Shown: positions 1-8,725 of the stretch, piece by piece
How positions within the stretch are numbered: the stretch's first letter is position 1
How the letters are laid out: every line of letters begins with the position of its first letter
Assembly (NCBI RefSeq): GCF_007197735.1
Contig: NZ_CP041637.1
Span: 186,001 to 250,000 of the forward strand
Length of the DNA stretch: 64,000 bases
Reading direction: 5' to 3'
DNA from: Formosa sediminum
GTDB lineage: Bacteria > Bacteroidota > Bacteroidia > Flavobacteriales > Flavobacteriaceae
The notes under the pieces: generated by a model
Seen by the model: the letters and a program-made list of their open reading frames with translations, nothing else
What the model was told of the DNA's origin: nothing
The model's database searches: none
Translations under genes and position numbers: made by a program

Positions 1-83
1 TGAAAGGATAATTGCTAAAAACTTAAATTGTGTGTTCATCATTTTTGTGTTCATTGTTGTTGATTTTAATTAATTATTAATAT

Positions 84-2453
84 TTAAAAAGGTATTGTTA
101 CGGATAGTGATAGATTTCTTCCTGCCTCTGGAACATCTATTAAACGATAGAAACTCGTGTGATCAAAGTATTTTGTGTTGAATACATTGTTTAGTTTTAA
201 TCGTATTGGTATAGGTAAATTAGTTTTGAAAAGGTCCAGTTCTGCTAAAAACGACATATTAAATAATTGATAGCCATCTGTAACTTCTTCTGGCGGTACA
301 ATCTCGTCTTGCTTTGCTGTAATTTTATATTCAGCTATAACTTGAGGTTGTTTTAACACTGAAACATTTTTAAATTGATATCTGGCTGAAAACAGTGTGG
401 ATAGCGGCGGTGAAAACGGAATTGAAAATCCTTCTTTTGGCCCACTAGTTTGTCTGGAATACACATATTCTGCTGCAGCATCTAACTGTAAGTTTTTAAT
501 TAGTGTTGTACTGGCTCTTACCTCACCTCCTATTCTAAAAACTTTACTTTGGGTATATTCATAAATCTGTAAAGTTTCATAATAACTAGACGTAGGGTTT
601 AAATAAATAAAGTTGTCAAAAAGGTTAACAAACGGACTAACACCTACGCTAAATGTTTTGGTAGTATGATCTATGTCTAAATCTAACTGGTAAGAGGTTT
701 CTGGATCCAGATCTAAGTTTCCTTTCTCGTAGCGATACATGTGGTAATTCACACCATCTGATGCTAACTCATTAGCTAATGGCATTCTAAAACTTTTACC
801 TACATTTAGTTTAAAAGTAGTTTGATTTAGAATATAACTTACACCTACAGAGCCACTAAAATTACCAAAGGTTAGGGTTTTATCTTGCGCTCTTTGCGTA
901 TATACATAAGAAGTTGTACCATCGTCATTTGCGACAGTTGAAGGGTACCAATCAAAATAAGCTTTAGTATCTGTAACTCCATAGTCGTAACGTACCCCAG
1001 CTAAAAGATGAAAATCTGGAGTTAGCTCATAAGTATCAAATGCAAAAACACCAACCGAAAATCTGTTATATTCTGGAATTAAAAATCCCCAACCACCAAT
1101 ATTATTATCCTGATATTCTAAATTTACACCTAAAACAATATCTTGTTTATTTTTATAACTAAAGGCATCTTTAATATTTAATGCGTAGGTATTTTTATTA
1201 AAATCTCGCTCTAAAGTATTGGATGGTTTTGGCATATATCCATGAGCTACAGCTTCTGAATGTTCTTCTCTATGATTATTTTGATAGCCTAAATCCAATA
1301 AAAATGTATGCGCGCCGTGCTTAAGCGATGTATTATTGGTGATTTTGAAATGATTTACAGTATGATATGGCAAATCGACATCTCGACTAGAACTATCGTA
1401 ATCAATATCGGAAACAATGACTTCCAAACCATGAGCATTTGCGAAAAACCCGTTTTTAGCACTTACGTTACTAAAAGTTGTTTCCGACTGTATATTATCA
1501 TTAATATAGCCTAAACTAAAACTAGCATCGGCTTCATGCCCAGCTGTATTTCTTAAATTATTGTCGTGTAAATTAAAAATGTAATTTTCGTAACTAATTT
1601 TATCTGTAGGGACTTTATAATCGGCATAATCTCTATACGTTAATCTAGACCTATAAAACCAATGATACTTTCTACCAGTAATTCCAGCAGATACCCCGAG
1701 TAAATCATTATTACTTTCGGCTAACACATTTACCTCTCCTTTAAACGAATGTACTAATGGAACGCTATTGGGCTTAATATCTACAACTCCCGCAATAGCA
1801 TCAGAGCCGTATACTAAAGATGCTGGACCTTTTATAATCTGGATATTCTCAATGCCATATTGGTCTATTTCTAAACCATGGTCGTTCCCCCATTGTTGCG
1901 CTTCGTGTTTTATCCCATTTTGTACGACTGCAACACGATTAAATCCTAAGCCTCTAATTACGGGTTTAGATTGCCCCGACCCAATATTAATTGTACTTAC
2001 ACCCGGAATTTTACTCAGGGTTTGCATAAGGCTATTCTCTCGGTTTTGATCTAAAAATTCTTCAGAGACAGCAAACGATACCACAGGAGTTTCCATAAGC
2101 GCTCTTTTTTTAGATTTACCATGGACTTCAACTTCTTCTAAATTTGTGGCAGATTCTTTTAAATACACAACAACCTCTTCTAGCTCAGGACATACATCTA
2201 TCGTAATGACTTTAGATGCATGTCCCATACTTGTTATAGTTAAGGTGTATTCGCCTTGTTTTACATCTTTTAATGTAAAATGACCTGAACTATTTGTTAT
2301 AGAAAACAAATTATATCCACTAATAGAAACGCCTTCTATAGGTTGTAAAGTGTTTGCATTATACACAACACCTGTTACTACAAAAGTGTTTTGTGCATAC
2401 GCTATAGTGCATAGGCTAAAAAATAGCCATACACTAATTATATGTTTAAGCAT
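84..2453 (-). CDS. TonB-dependent receptor, ZnuD-like (putative metal uptake)
   Basis: Outer-membrane TonB-dependent receptor of 789 residues. Residues 1-20 form a signal peptide ending AYAQ. Residues about 24-105 are a carboxypeptidase-regulatory-like beta-sandwich typical of Bacteroidota receptors. The plug domain follows (about 115-235; GVST near 151, PVIRGLGFNRV near 164, KGPASLVYGSDAIAG after 205), and the rest is a 22-strand barrel ending in an aromatic residue (IPF). The plug carries QQWGNDHG (DHG at 191-193), and I recall a similar His-containing loop from ZnuD-type zinc/heme receptors. The upstream gene encodes a small His/Cys-rich secreted protein, which also suggests metal uptake. 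The substrate is inferred, not seen; other metal complexes remain possible. A palindrome at 2483-2500 lies just ahead of the start. Confidence 0.85.
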   Translation of the reverse strand: MLKHIISVWLFFSLCTIAYAQNTFVVTGVVYNANTLQPIEGVSISGYNLFSITNSSGHFTLKDVKQGEYTLTITSMGHASKVITIDVCPELEEVVVYLKESATNLEEVEVHGKSKKRALMETPVVSFAVSEEFLDQNRENSLMQTLSKIPGVSTINIGSGQSKPVIRGLGFNRVAVVQNGIKHEAQQWGNDHGLEIDQYGIENIQIIKGPASLVYGSDAIAGVVDIKPNSVPLVHSFKGEVNVLAESNNDLLGVSAGITGRKYHWFYRSRLTYRDYADYKVPTDKISYENYIFNLHDNNLRNTAGHEADASFSLGYINDNIQSETTFSNVSAKNGFFANAHGLEVIVSDIDYDSSSRDVDLPYHTVNHFKITNNTSLKHGAHTFLLDLGYQNNHREEHSEAVAHGYMPKPSNTLERDFNKNTYALNIKDAFSYKNKQDIVLGVNLEYQDNNIGGWGFLIPEYNRFSVGVFAFDTYELTPDFHLLAGVRYDYGVTDTKAYFDWYPSTVANDDGTTSYVYTQRAQDKTLTFGNFSGSVGVSYILNQTTFKLNVGKSFRMPLANELASDGVNYHMYRYEKGNLDLDPETSYQLDLDIDHTTKTFSVGVSPFVNLFDNFIYLNPTSSYYETLQIYEYTQSKVFRIGGEVRASTTLIKNLQLDAAAEYVYSRQTSGPKEGFSIPFSPPLSTLFSARYQFKNVSVLKQPQVIAEYKITAKQDEIVPPEEVTDGYQLFNMSFLAELDLFKTNLPIPIRLKLNNVFNTKYFDHTSFYRLIDVPEAGRNLSLSVTIPF

Positions 2454-2482
2454 ATTGAAAATACTATAAGATTTGAAAAACT

Positions 2483-2500
2483 GTTCTCTAGAACGAGAAC
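2483..2500. promoter_or_regulatory. GTTCTC-TAGAAC-GAGAAC palindrome upstream of TonB receptor
   Basis: Perfect 6-bp inverted arms GTTCTC (2483-2488) and GAGAAC (2495-2500) flank TAGAAC. An overlapping inner dyad GTTCT-CT-AGAAC (2483-2494) shares the left arm. It lies 30-47 bp before the receptor start codon, where an operator or leader hairpin could act. No poly-T follows, so it is not a terminator. A metal-responsive repressor is a guess; no regulator gene is nearby. Confidence 0.4.
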
Positions 2501-2673
2501 CTATATTTAAACCTATACACTGGTTTTTAGAGCAACACCTGTATGTCTATTATTTGAAACACGTATATTAAATGCCTATGCTTTGGTATTATGCAACACC
2601 ACAAACAGCACATAAACATCTATATTACAAACAAATACAAACTAACGTTAACTTAAAAAAATGTATAGTAAAC

Positions 2674-2991
2674 TTATAGTAATGCGGGCGGAGGTCTACA
2701 AAAAAGCGAGTTATTAGCAATCGCATTCGAATGAATGTAATTGTAATATCGTCTTAAATCTTGAGTAAATACATACTCTTTAATTTCGAAAGAAAAATTA
2801 ACGGATTCAGGCGCAACTATAGGCGTAAGATTTATAACTGTAATATGATCACAAATTACACAATGTAAGACATGATCGCTATCTTCTAAATCGTGAGAAT
2901 GAGCTAAAGCATGAAGCCCCACCATTTTCATAGATAGAAAAAGGAATAGGAATATAAACGTTACACTATTTTTAATGCGACTGGTTCTCAT
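2674..2991 (-). CDS. Small secreted His/Cys-rich hypothetical protein
   Basis: Protein of 105 residues with a basic N-terminus and a hydrophobic signal or anchor segment (about 10-30). A dense patch of possible metal ligands follows (HALAHSHD, then HVLHCVICDH with a CxxC) before a less ordered C-terminus ending CRPPPALL. It is transcribed in the same direction as the TonB receptor, 220 bp upstream of it. I do not recognise a named family. Small His/Cys-rich proteins of this type often sit beside metal or copper transport genes in flavobacteria, which would fit the receptor. Its role (metal scavenging, sensing or delivery) is inference. Confidence 0.6.
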   Translation of the reverse strand: MRTSRIKNSVTFIFLFLFLSMKMVGLHALAHSHDLEDSDHVLHCVICDHITVINLTPIVAPESVNFSFEIKEYVFTQDLRRYYNYIHSNAIANNSLFCRPPPALL

Positions 2992-3132
2992 TAGCGCACT
3001 AAAATATAAAATAAAGTTTATATACTAACATTTAAATTAAAAAAATAAAAATTGTTTTTGTTAATAACGGATTAACCATTAAAATGCGACAACATTTGTT
3101 TCTATAAATACTAGATATAAATAAGGTTAATC

Positions 3133-3627
3133 TTACTCTTTTAATATTAATTGCATAAAATTTAAATCTAACCAAGTATTAAATTTATATCCAACTTCTT
3201 TAAAAACACCAATTTCTACAAATCCGAATTTTTTATGAAATGCAATACTTCCTGCGTTAGAAGCATCTACTCCAGCAATCATGGTATGAAAATTATTTGC
3301 TTTTGCTATTGAAATTAATTCTGTCAACAATTTTTTACCGATGCCTTTAGCTCTTGCTTCGCGACTTACATATATTGAGTGTTCTACACTAAACTTATAA
3401 GCCTCCCATGGTCTAAAAATACCATAAGTTCCAAAACCTAAGACCTCACCATATTCTTCGGCCACGATAACGGGCATGTTATCTTTACATTTCTGATGAA
3501 ACCAATTGAGTTGATATTGGTAAGTTCTTTCATTATAATCGTAAATGACGGTAGAATTAAGGATTTCATAATTTACAATCTCTACGATCTTAGAGACATC
3601 CTTGATTTCTGCAAATCGTATATTCAT
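3133..3627 (-). CDS. GNAT family N-acetyltransferase (PAT/MnaT-like)
   Basis: Single-domain GNAT acetyltransferase of 164 residues. It starts with the RFAEIKDV beta-strand typical of the phosphinothricin/methionine-sulfone acetyltransferase branch. The acetyl-CoA pyrophosphate loop is RAKGIGKKL (about residues 92-100), and the C-terminal motif is NAGSIAFHKKFGF (about 123-135). PAT-like enzymes acetylate small amino-acid analogues such as phosphinothricin or methionine sulfoximine, so a cytosolic detoxification role is likely, but the substrate is not determined. It is monocistronic and separated by long AT-rich spacers on both sides. Confidence 0.85.
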   Translation of the reverse strand: MNIRFAEIKDVSKIVEIVNYEILNSTVIYDYNERTYQYQLNWFHQKCKDNMPVIVAEEYGEVLGFGTYGIFRPWEAYKFSVEHSIYVSREARAKGIGKKLLTELISIAKANNFHTMIAGVDASNAGSIAFHKKFGFVEIGVFKEVGYKFNTWLDLNFMQLILKE

Positions 3628-3965
3628 GTGTAAGGGAAAATATTATTTAAGTAGATTTTAAAACATCATTACAAAACAGATTCTTGGTTATTTTTATAGT
3701 TAAATCCCAAAAACAATCCAGATCATTTATGATAATTTAAATAAACATCTAAGCTTAATTATAGATAACAAATATAGTGCGTTTAACTAAAAACAATTAT
3801 TATAGGGAATAAAAAAACTTAAATTTCACTTTAAAAAATATTAGTATTAGCGTCACAAAAACAGTAACACAAACTGGTCTTAATTAATAAAAGTTTAATA
3901 ACATCTCACTGCTTTAGATTTAATATAAAGAAAAATAAACCATAAATTGCGACAAAAGATAATTT
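3628..3965. other. Intergenic, no gene seen
   Basis: A 338-bp AT-rich spacer between the divergent acetyltransferase and desaturase-family genes, so it must hold both promoters. No clear TANNTTTG box, hairpin or open frame stands out. Confidence 0.4.
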
Positions 3966-4919
3966 ATGGATTTTACTAACCCTTTAGTATATGGTGTCCC
4001 TTGTTTTTTAGGTTTTATAGCCTTGGAGTTAACCTATAGTAAAGTTTTTGATGATAATAAAGAATTATACAGCAAGAAAGATTTAATATCTAGTTTGTCC
4101 CTTGGTGTTGGTTCTGCTGTACTTGCAGCACTTATAAAAACAGTATCGGTTTTACTTGTTTTTAATTTTGCTTACGACCTTTTCAACCCTATTGTAGATG
4201 GTGTTCGCACCAATATTATGGGCTGGGAGTCTTTTGGATATGCTTGGTACATTTGGGCAATTTGTATGCTTTTAGACGATTATACCTACTACTGGTTTCA
4301 CAGACAAAACCATATGGTTCGGTTTTTATGGGCGGCACATATTGTACACCACTCTTCAGATAATTTTAATTTTGGTACAGCTGTAAGAAATGGTTGGTTC
4401 ACCCTTTTTTACAAGCCCTTCTTTTATGTCTGGATTGTAATTATCGGGTTTCCTCCAGAAATGTTAATGGTATGTTTAGGTTTTGAATCGCTTTGGCAAT
4501 TTCAGTTACATACACAATACATAAAAAAACTAGGCTTTTTCGATAAATTCTTAAATACCCACACGATGCACCAAGTACATCATGCCAGAAATTTAGAATA
4601 TATGGATAAAAACCATGGAGGTATTCTTAATATATTCGATAGAATTTTTGGAACATGGAAAGAATTAGATGAATCTATAGCTATTGAATACGGAGTAACT
4701 TCGCCCCCAAATTCTTATAATATATATGTTATTTTAACCCACGAATACAAAAACATTTGGGCAGATACTAAGAAATCTAAAAACTGGTATCACAAATTTA
4801 TGTACATCTTCGGACCTCCTGGTTGGAGTCACGATGGGAGCACTTTAACAGTAAAACAAATGAGGGCTCAAATTGCTAAAAATGAAGCTGAAACCAAATT
4901 AAAAACTGTTGTATCTTAA
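3966..4919 (+). CDS. Sterol desaturase / fatty acid hydroxylase family protein
   Basis: Integral-membrane di-iron hydroxylase of 317 residues. Hydrophobic segments occupy about 5-25, 45-75 and 90-110. The three histidine boxes are visible in order: HRQNH (HxxxH), HIVHH (HxxHH) and, after a long hydrophobic stretch, HQVHH (HxxHH). Another His (KNHGG) precedes the conserved NIFDRIFGTW. Members insert or remove hydrogens on lipids (sterols, fatty acids, alkylglycerols, carotenoids); the substrate here cannot be read. It is followed by a weak hairpin and then an unrelated lipoprotein gene, so it is probably transcribed alone. Confidence 0.88.
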   Translation: MDFTNPLVYGVPCFLGFIALELTYSKVFDDNKELYSKKDLISSLSLGVGSAVLAALIKTVSVLLVFNFAYDLFNPIVDGVRTNIMGWESFGYAWYIWAICMLLDDYTYYWFHRQNHMVRFLWAAHIVHHSSDNFNFGTAVRNGWFTLFYKPFFYVWIVIIGFPPEMLMVCLGFESLWQFQLHTQYIKKLGFFDKFLNTHTMHQVHHARNLEYMDKNHGGILNIFDRIFGTWKELDESIAIEYGVTSPPNSYNIYVILTHEYKNIWADTKKSKNWYHKFMYIFGPPGWSHDGSTLTVKQMRAQIAKNEAETKLKTVVS

Positions 4920-4936
4920 ACTAAAAACAACATATA

Positions 4937-4980
4937 TAAAAGAAAGAAAGTAGCTGTAAAAGTTACTTTTTTTCTTTTTA
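4937..4980 (+). terminator. Possible intrinsic terminator after desaturase gene
   Basis: A short imperfect hairpin (AAAGTA paired with TACTTT around a GCTGTAAAAGT loop) flanked by an A-rich left arm and a T-rich right arm, 18 bp after the stop codon. The stem is weak, hence moderate confidence. Confidence 0.45.
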
Positions 4981-5024
4981 CACACAACACCTTCTGTATT
5001 AAAACACCCTATTTCCTATTACAC

Positions 5025-5975
5025 ATGAAGACACTTTTAAAACTTCTATCTATTACAGCATTAATTGTACTATGGTCTTGTGGTTACAAAAACACAGAAA
5101 AAGATAAACATCCTGACCTCCCTATTTTCCCAGAACACACTAATAATAAAATTAACATTAAGCCATTCCCTTTTATAACAACAGACCTTTATTATAATAC
5201 AGATTACATTTTTGCCAATACCGATAATGGAGAATTACGAATTTTAGATCGCAATTTTAAAACCATAAATCAATTAGCTATACAGGTAGATCTTAAAAGC
5301 ATAACCAACCAAGGTGACATCTATAATATAGAGACTAAAGGTGACAATATTAAGACTTTAAAGTCTGTTTATAAATTAAGTAGTGAGAACAATTTCAAAC
5401 CAGAAAAACTTGAAATTAAAACTGTTTTTGCTAGAAGTTTTCATAAAATCAGAGATTCTTTAACAACTCATTTAAAAGAAAAAAGCAAAACTTACATAGA
5501 CAGTATGTACACTCTTGAAATTGAAAAAGACAAACAAAAAACACTCGCCAAACTTACTGAGATTATAGAACATGTAGATGCTATGGTACATTTAGAACAT
5601 ATTGAAGTTGATATTCTAAAATATAAAAATAAAGATGTTGCATTATATAGTAATTTATTATTCTTTGATGAATTAGAGGATATAAAAAAGAAAAAATACT
5701 TGCCAACTGTACAACGCATAACACACATGCAAAAAAGTCCTATTTCGTTTGATAAAGTCGTTCTGGATAACTCGTATTCTGGAAACCATCTTGTTGGAGG
5801 TTTCACGCCTATTGGTTATAATTATATTGCATTAAAAGTAGACAATCAAACAACAAAGTTTAAGATAAAAAATGCAGATAATGGAGACGGCATACATATA
5901 TTAAATACTAGTAAGGATACCATTATATTAAATGATAATACTTATCAATTATTCTATGCTACAGTAAAAAAATAA
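5025..5975 (+). CDS. Hypothetical lipoprotein, 316 aa
   Basis: The N-terminus is a lipoprotein signal peptide with lipobox LWSC, so the Cys at about residue 19 should be lipidated. The mature part is Lys-, Asp- and Thr-rich with few hydrophobic runs. A helical, possibly coiled-coil stretch (about 135-185) is rich in Lys/Glu (KSKTYIDSMYTLEIEKDKQ), and a likely beta-rich end follows. I recognise no family. It lies 37 bp upstream of a membrane protein gene read in the same direction and may be cotranscribed with it. Confidence 0.7.
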   Translation: MKTLLKLLSITALIVLWSCGYKNTEKDKHPDLPIFPEHTNNKINIKPFPFITTDLYYNTDYIFANTDNGELRILDRNFKTINQLAIQVDLKSITNQGDIYNIETKGDNIKTLKSVYKLSSENNFKPEKLEIKTVFARSFHKIRDSLTTHLKEKSKTYIDSMYTLEIEKDKQKTLAKLTEIIEHVDAMVHLEHIEVDILKYKNKDVALYSNLLFFDELEDIKKKKYLPTVQRITHMQKSPISFDKVVLDNSYSGNHLVGGFTPIGYNYIALKVDNQTTKFKIKNADNGDGIHILNTSKDTIILNDNTYQLFYATVKK

Positions 5976-6012
5976 CAAATTAATTTTCAATAAATCATCT
6001 CCTAAAAAAATA

Positions 6013-6705
6013 ATGCAATACGACTTAAATCATCGGTTTTATAAAAAAAACAAAAAAGAACAGCTTAAAATTCAATTCAGAATTGTACTACTAGCATTAT
6101 GTATTATGGCGTTTGCATGCTTTATTTCCTGGTATACTGGTTTCTATTTTATTGCAGTAGCTACAGCAATAATCGTACTTACTATAATTGCACCGTTTAT
6201 AGATACTCCCACAATGAAAGCAAGTGGAAAATTAATTTATTATTCACCTGTATTTATTACCGAGCCAATTAATGGAACTACTATACGTGCACATGGAGGA
6301 ACTTTATTTGATTATGTGTTTGTATTAAGAAAGAGTATGACAGCTAATCAGAGAACAACTTACATTCTCCAGCAACAATTACAAGGATTGCTAAATTTTA
6401 TAGATGCACACGATGTAACAACTAGTAATTTAAAAATTGTAGGCACAAGTTATATTATTAATGAAAAAACAGCTAAGAGATTAGGTTTTAAAACAGTTAA
6501 TACAGAAGGTATACAACTCCTAATTTTATACTTTAATTATTTTAATATCCTACTTTCCAATTCCATTGCTAAAAACAAATTGGCTTTTCCTAAACTATCT
6601 AAAACCAAAACTTTCGAAACAGATTTAAATCAATTAAGGGCTTCTAAGGCTACAACTTCAAAATTAAACCAGCTCTTACAACAAAAATTAAAAACACTTA
6701 AATAG
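6013..6705 (+). CDS. Hypothetical membrane protein, 230 aa
   Basis: The N-terminal 20 residues are basic and Asn/Lys-rich. Two adjacent transmembrane helices follow at about 23-43 and 47-66, then a soluble cytoplasmic-type domain of about 150 residues rich in Thr, Lys and Gln. No catalytic motif is recognisable. It follows the lipoprotein gene by 37 bp in the same direction and converges with the membrane gene ending at 6729. A two-gene unit with an envelope role is plausible but unproven. Confidence 0.65.
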   Translation: MQYDLNHRFYKKNKKEQLKIQFRIVLLALCIMAFACFISWYTGFYFIAVATAIIVLTIIAPFIDTPTMKASGKLIYYSPVFITEPINGTTIRAHGGTLFDYVFVLRKSMTANQRTTYILQQQLQGLLNFIDAHDVTTSNLKIVGTSYIINEKTAKRLGFKTVNTEGIQLLILYFNYFNILLSNSIAKNKLAFPKLSKTKTFETDLNQLRASKATTSKLNQLLQQKLKTLK

Positions 6706-6728
6706 TATTACGTCTTGGAATAAATCAT

Positions 6729-7301
6729 TTAAGAGTTGGTTTCAATATTTTCTTTTCCTTCTTCTATTTTTTCATCAGTTTCGGCTTTAGATAATAACGG
6801 ATGATCTTTCTCTCCTAAACCTATTATCGCAATTAAATTAGTAACAGCATTATACAGCATCATTATTACCGTTATCATCATCCCACTAATTATTGATGTA
6901 GATGCTAATGTGGTCCAATAAATAATACTAAACCAAGACGTTGGGACATTTTCTGATTCTGAAATTGGTATATTAAAAAACTGAAAAAGAATTAATGCCG
7001 AAATAAATAACACCACATCAAATTTTGCTATACTTAAAACTTGCTGGTAATGCCGCTCTTTAATGGTGTCTTTAGATCCATCACTAACACTTAGCAGTGT
7101 AAGTAACAATGCCAAAATAGTAGCAGATGCTAATACAATAGTATTACAAAGCATGTTTAAACTATTTAACGATACTTTTAATAAGTGTCTAGCCTCATAA
7201 CCAGATACATTCCCTAATAAAAACACACCTAAACCTGTAAATAAGGTAGCTAAAACACCACCATAAATGGCATTTTTATTGTTAGTGATAAAATCAAACA
7301 T
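6729..7301 (-). CDS. Hypothetical four-helix membrane protein
   Basis: 190 residues with four predicted membrane helices (about 10-30, 50-70, 90-110, 125-155) and a charged, acidic C-terminal tail rich in Glu/Lys. Its ATG overlaps the end of the DUF421 gene by 8 bp, indicating translational coupling and a shared function at the inner membrane. The family is not recognised by eye. Confidence 0.7.
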   Translation of the reverse strand: MFDFITNNKNAIYGGVLATLFTGLGVFLLGNVSGYEARHLLKVSLNSLNMLCNTIVLASATILALLLTLLSVSDGSKDTIKERHYQQVLSIAKFDVVLFISALILFQFFNIPISESENVPTSWFSIIYWTTLASTSIISGMMITVIMMLYNAVTNLIAIIGLGEKDHPLLSKAETDEKIEEGKENIETNS

Positions 7302-7818
7302 ATAAATCTTCAGTATTTACATCTTTTAAAATTCGAGTACTTATATCTTCATTTTTCTGATTATGTATTACAGAGACATCACCAGTACTTTCAAAAATAA
7401 CAGCTTTCACATCTTTAAAATTATGAACGTTTGCTTCTCTTAATTTTGCAATTAAATCGTCTTCACTCACATTACAACGTTCTAGCTTGCTGTGTAAAAT
7501 CTTACCATTCCACATAATTATCTGTGGTTTATTAGTAAACAAACGTTTTATTATATCACTCTTTCTTACTAAAAAAGTAAATAAAGTTTGAAAACCAATA
7601 ATTGTTGCTAATGCAATACCGCCTTTTAAAAGTGAATAATTGGTATTTAAAATTATGGAAGCTAAAACTGAACCTATTGCAATGGTAGAAGCAAAATCAA
7701 AACTAGACATTTTAGCAAAAGTTCGTAATCCAAAAACACGTGTTAAAATTAATATAAGTGTAAAAATTCCAAACACTGTAGCAATTAGCCAAAAGATTTC
7801 TGTAATAGTCATATCCAT
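7294..7818 (-). CDS. DUF421 / YetF-family membrane protein
   Basis: About 174 residues from the preferred ATG at 7818 (MDMTITEIF). An earlier in-frame ATG at 7845 would add nine residues before the family's normal first helix. Three membrane helices (about 5-25, 40-60, 63-83) are followed by the conserved soluble DUF421 domain, with RKSDIIKRLFTNKP, IMWNGKI and EDDLIAKLREANV, ending in the beta-strand pair KAVIFESTGDVSVI. YetF-like proteins are widespread and poorly characterised, with YdfS/YetF linked to spore or envelope stress in Bacillus. It overlaps the next gene by 8 bp. Confidence 0.85.
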   Translation of the reverse strand: MDMTITEIFWLIATVFGIFTLILILTRVFGLRTFAKMSSFDFASTIAIGSVLASIILNTNYSLLKGGIALATIIGFQTLFTFLVRKSDIIKRLFTNKPQIIMWNGKILHSKLERCNVSEDDLIAKLREANVHNFKDVKAVIFESTGDVSVIHNQKNEDISTRILKDVNTEDLYV

Positions 7819-8031
7819 ATATTTTTTATTAAATATACCTCTCAATCTGTTATAAAATTAATCCTAAAAGAAAAATTGAGAACGCTATCAATACTAAAAA
7901 ACAAAAGTTATAATTCACTACAAATGAGGTAACAAAAAAACGCTTTGAGTAAAATTACTTACTGGTATTCAAATACATTTAGCTTATAAAACAACACCTT
8001 AATAATGTAACCTATTTTAATTATTATTAAA

Positions 8032-8712
8032 ATGAATACAGTAAAACAAACACCAGAAATACGTTATACCGACATAGAAAATGAGTATAGAGAATTTATA
8101 CTTACACAGAAACATCCTTGCGTAATGGCGAAAACGCTATTTATGCTTAATGATTATCATTTACATATTTATGATGATATGCAGGATACTATATGTATTA
8201 AAAACATACTAACAGATTTAGAACGTTTTATAAATCAATATGATTTCGATTCTAATACTTTTGAATCTTTTATAGCGGTTTTCCCTAACAACAAATTTAA
8301 CTCGGAGTATGAGTTTGAAACAGCCTTATGGCATACATTACAAGAGCTACATAATTTAGACGATTCTGAATGGGATCCAACCGTGAGTGACAATCCCAAC
8401 GATTCTAAATTTAGTTTCAGCTTAAAAGGTAGAGCCTTTTATATTGTTGGATTACACCCTAACAGTTCGCGTTTAGCTAGACAGAGCCCTTACACGACTA
8501 TAGTTTTTAATCTACATTGGCAATTTGAGAAGTTACGTGAGATGAAAACTTACAAAAAAGTAAAAAAACGCATTAGAAAACGTGATAAACAATTGCAAGG
8601 CACCATTAATCCGACCTTAAAAGATTTTGGTAACGATACCGAAACCAAACAATACAGCGGTAGACAAGTTGATAAGGATTGGAAATGTCCTTTTCATAAA
8701 AAACAAAACTAA
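8032..8712 (+). CDS. YqcI/YcgG family protein (GntA-type heme N-hydroxylase family)
   Basis: 226 residues of the YqcI/YcgG family. Hallmarks are the N-terminal HPCVMAK motif (28-34), a central FPNNKFNSEYEFETALWHTL segment, GLHPNSSRLAR, and the C-terminal WKCPFH (217-222). GntA, a characterised relative, is a heme-dependent enzyme that hydroxylates a guanidino-containing arginine derivative in guanitoxin biosynthesis; other members N-hydroxylate arginine. A guanidino or amine substrate is therefore possible, but nothing else here resembles a toxin cluster. It is 13 bp ahead of a DUF1989 gene in the same direction, strongly suggesting one transcript. Confidence 0.8.
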   Translation: MNTVKQTPEIRYTDIENEYREFILTQKHPCVMAKTLFMLNDYHLHIYDDMQDTICIKNILTDLERFINQYDFDSNTFESFIAVFPNNKFNSEYEFETALWHTLQELHNLDDSEWDPTVSDNPNDSKFSFSLKGRAFYIVGLHPNSSRLARQSPYTTIVFNLHWQFEKLREMKTYKKVKKRIRKRDKQLQGTINPTLKDFGNDTETKQYSGRQVDKDWKCPFHKKQN

Positions 8713-8725
8713 AAAACACATAGAG

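Noticed and set aside
1308..2049. Plus-strand frames inside the TonB receptor gene
   Set aside because: They are antisense to a clear receptor with full family motifs and have no domain or start context of their own.
8627..8725. Upstream extension of the DUF1989 gene to the ATG at 8627
   Set aside because: It would overlap the YcgG gene by 86 bp and adds 33 residues not expected in the family.
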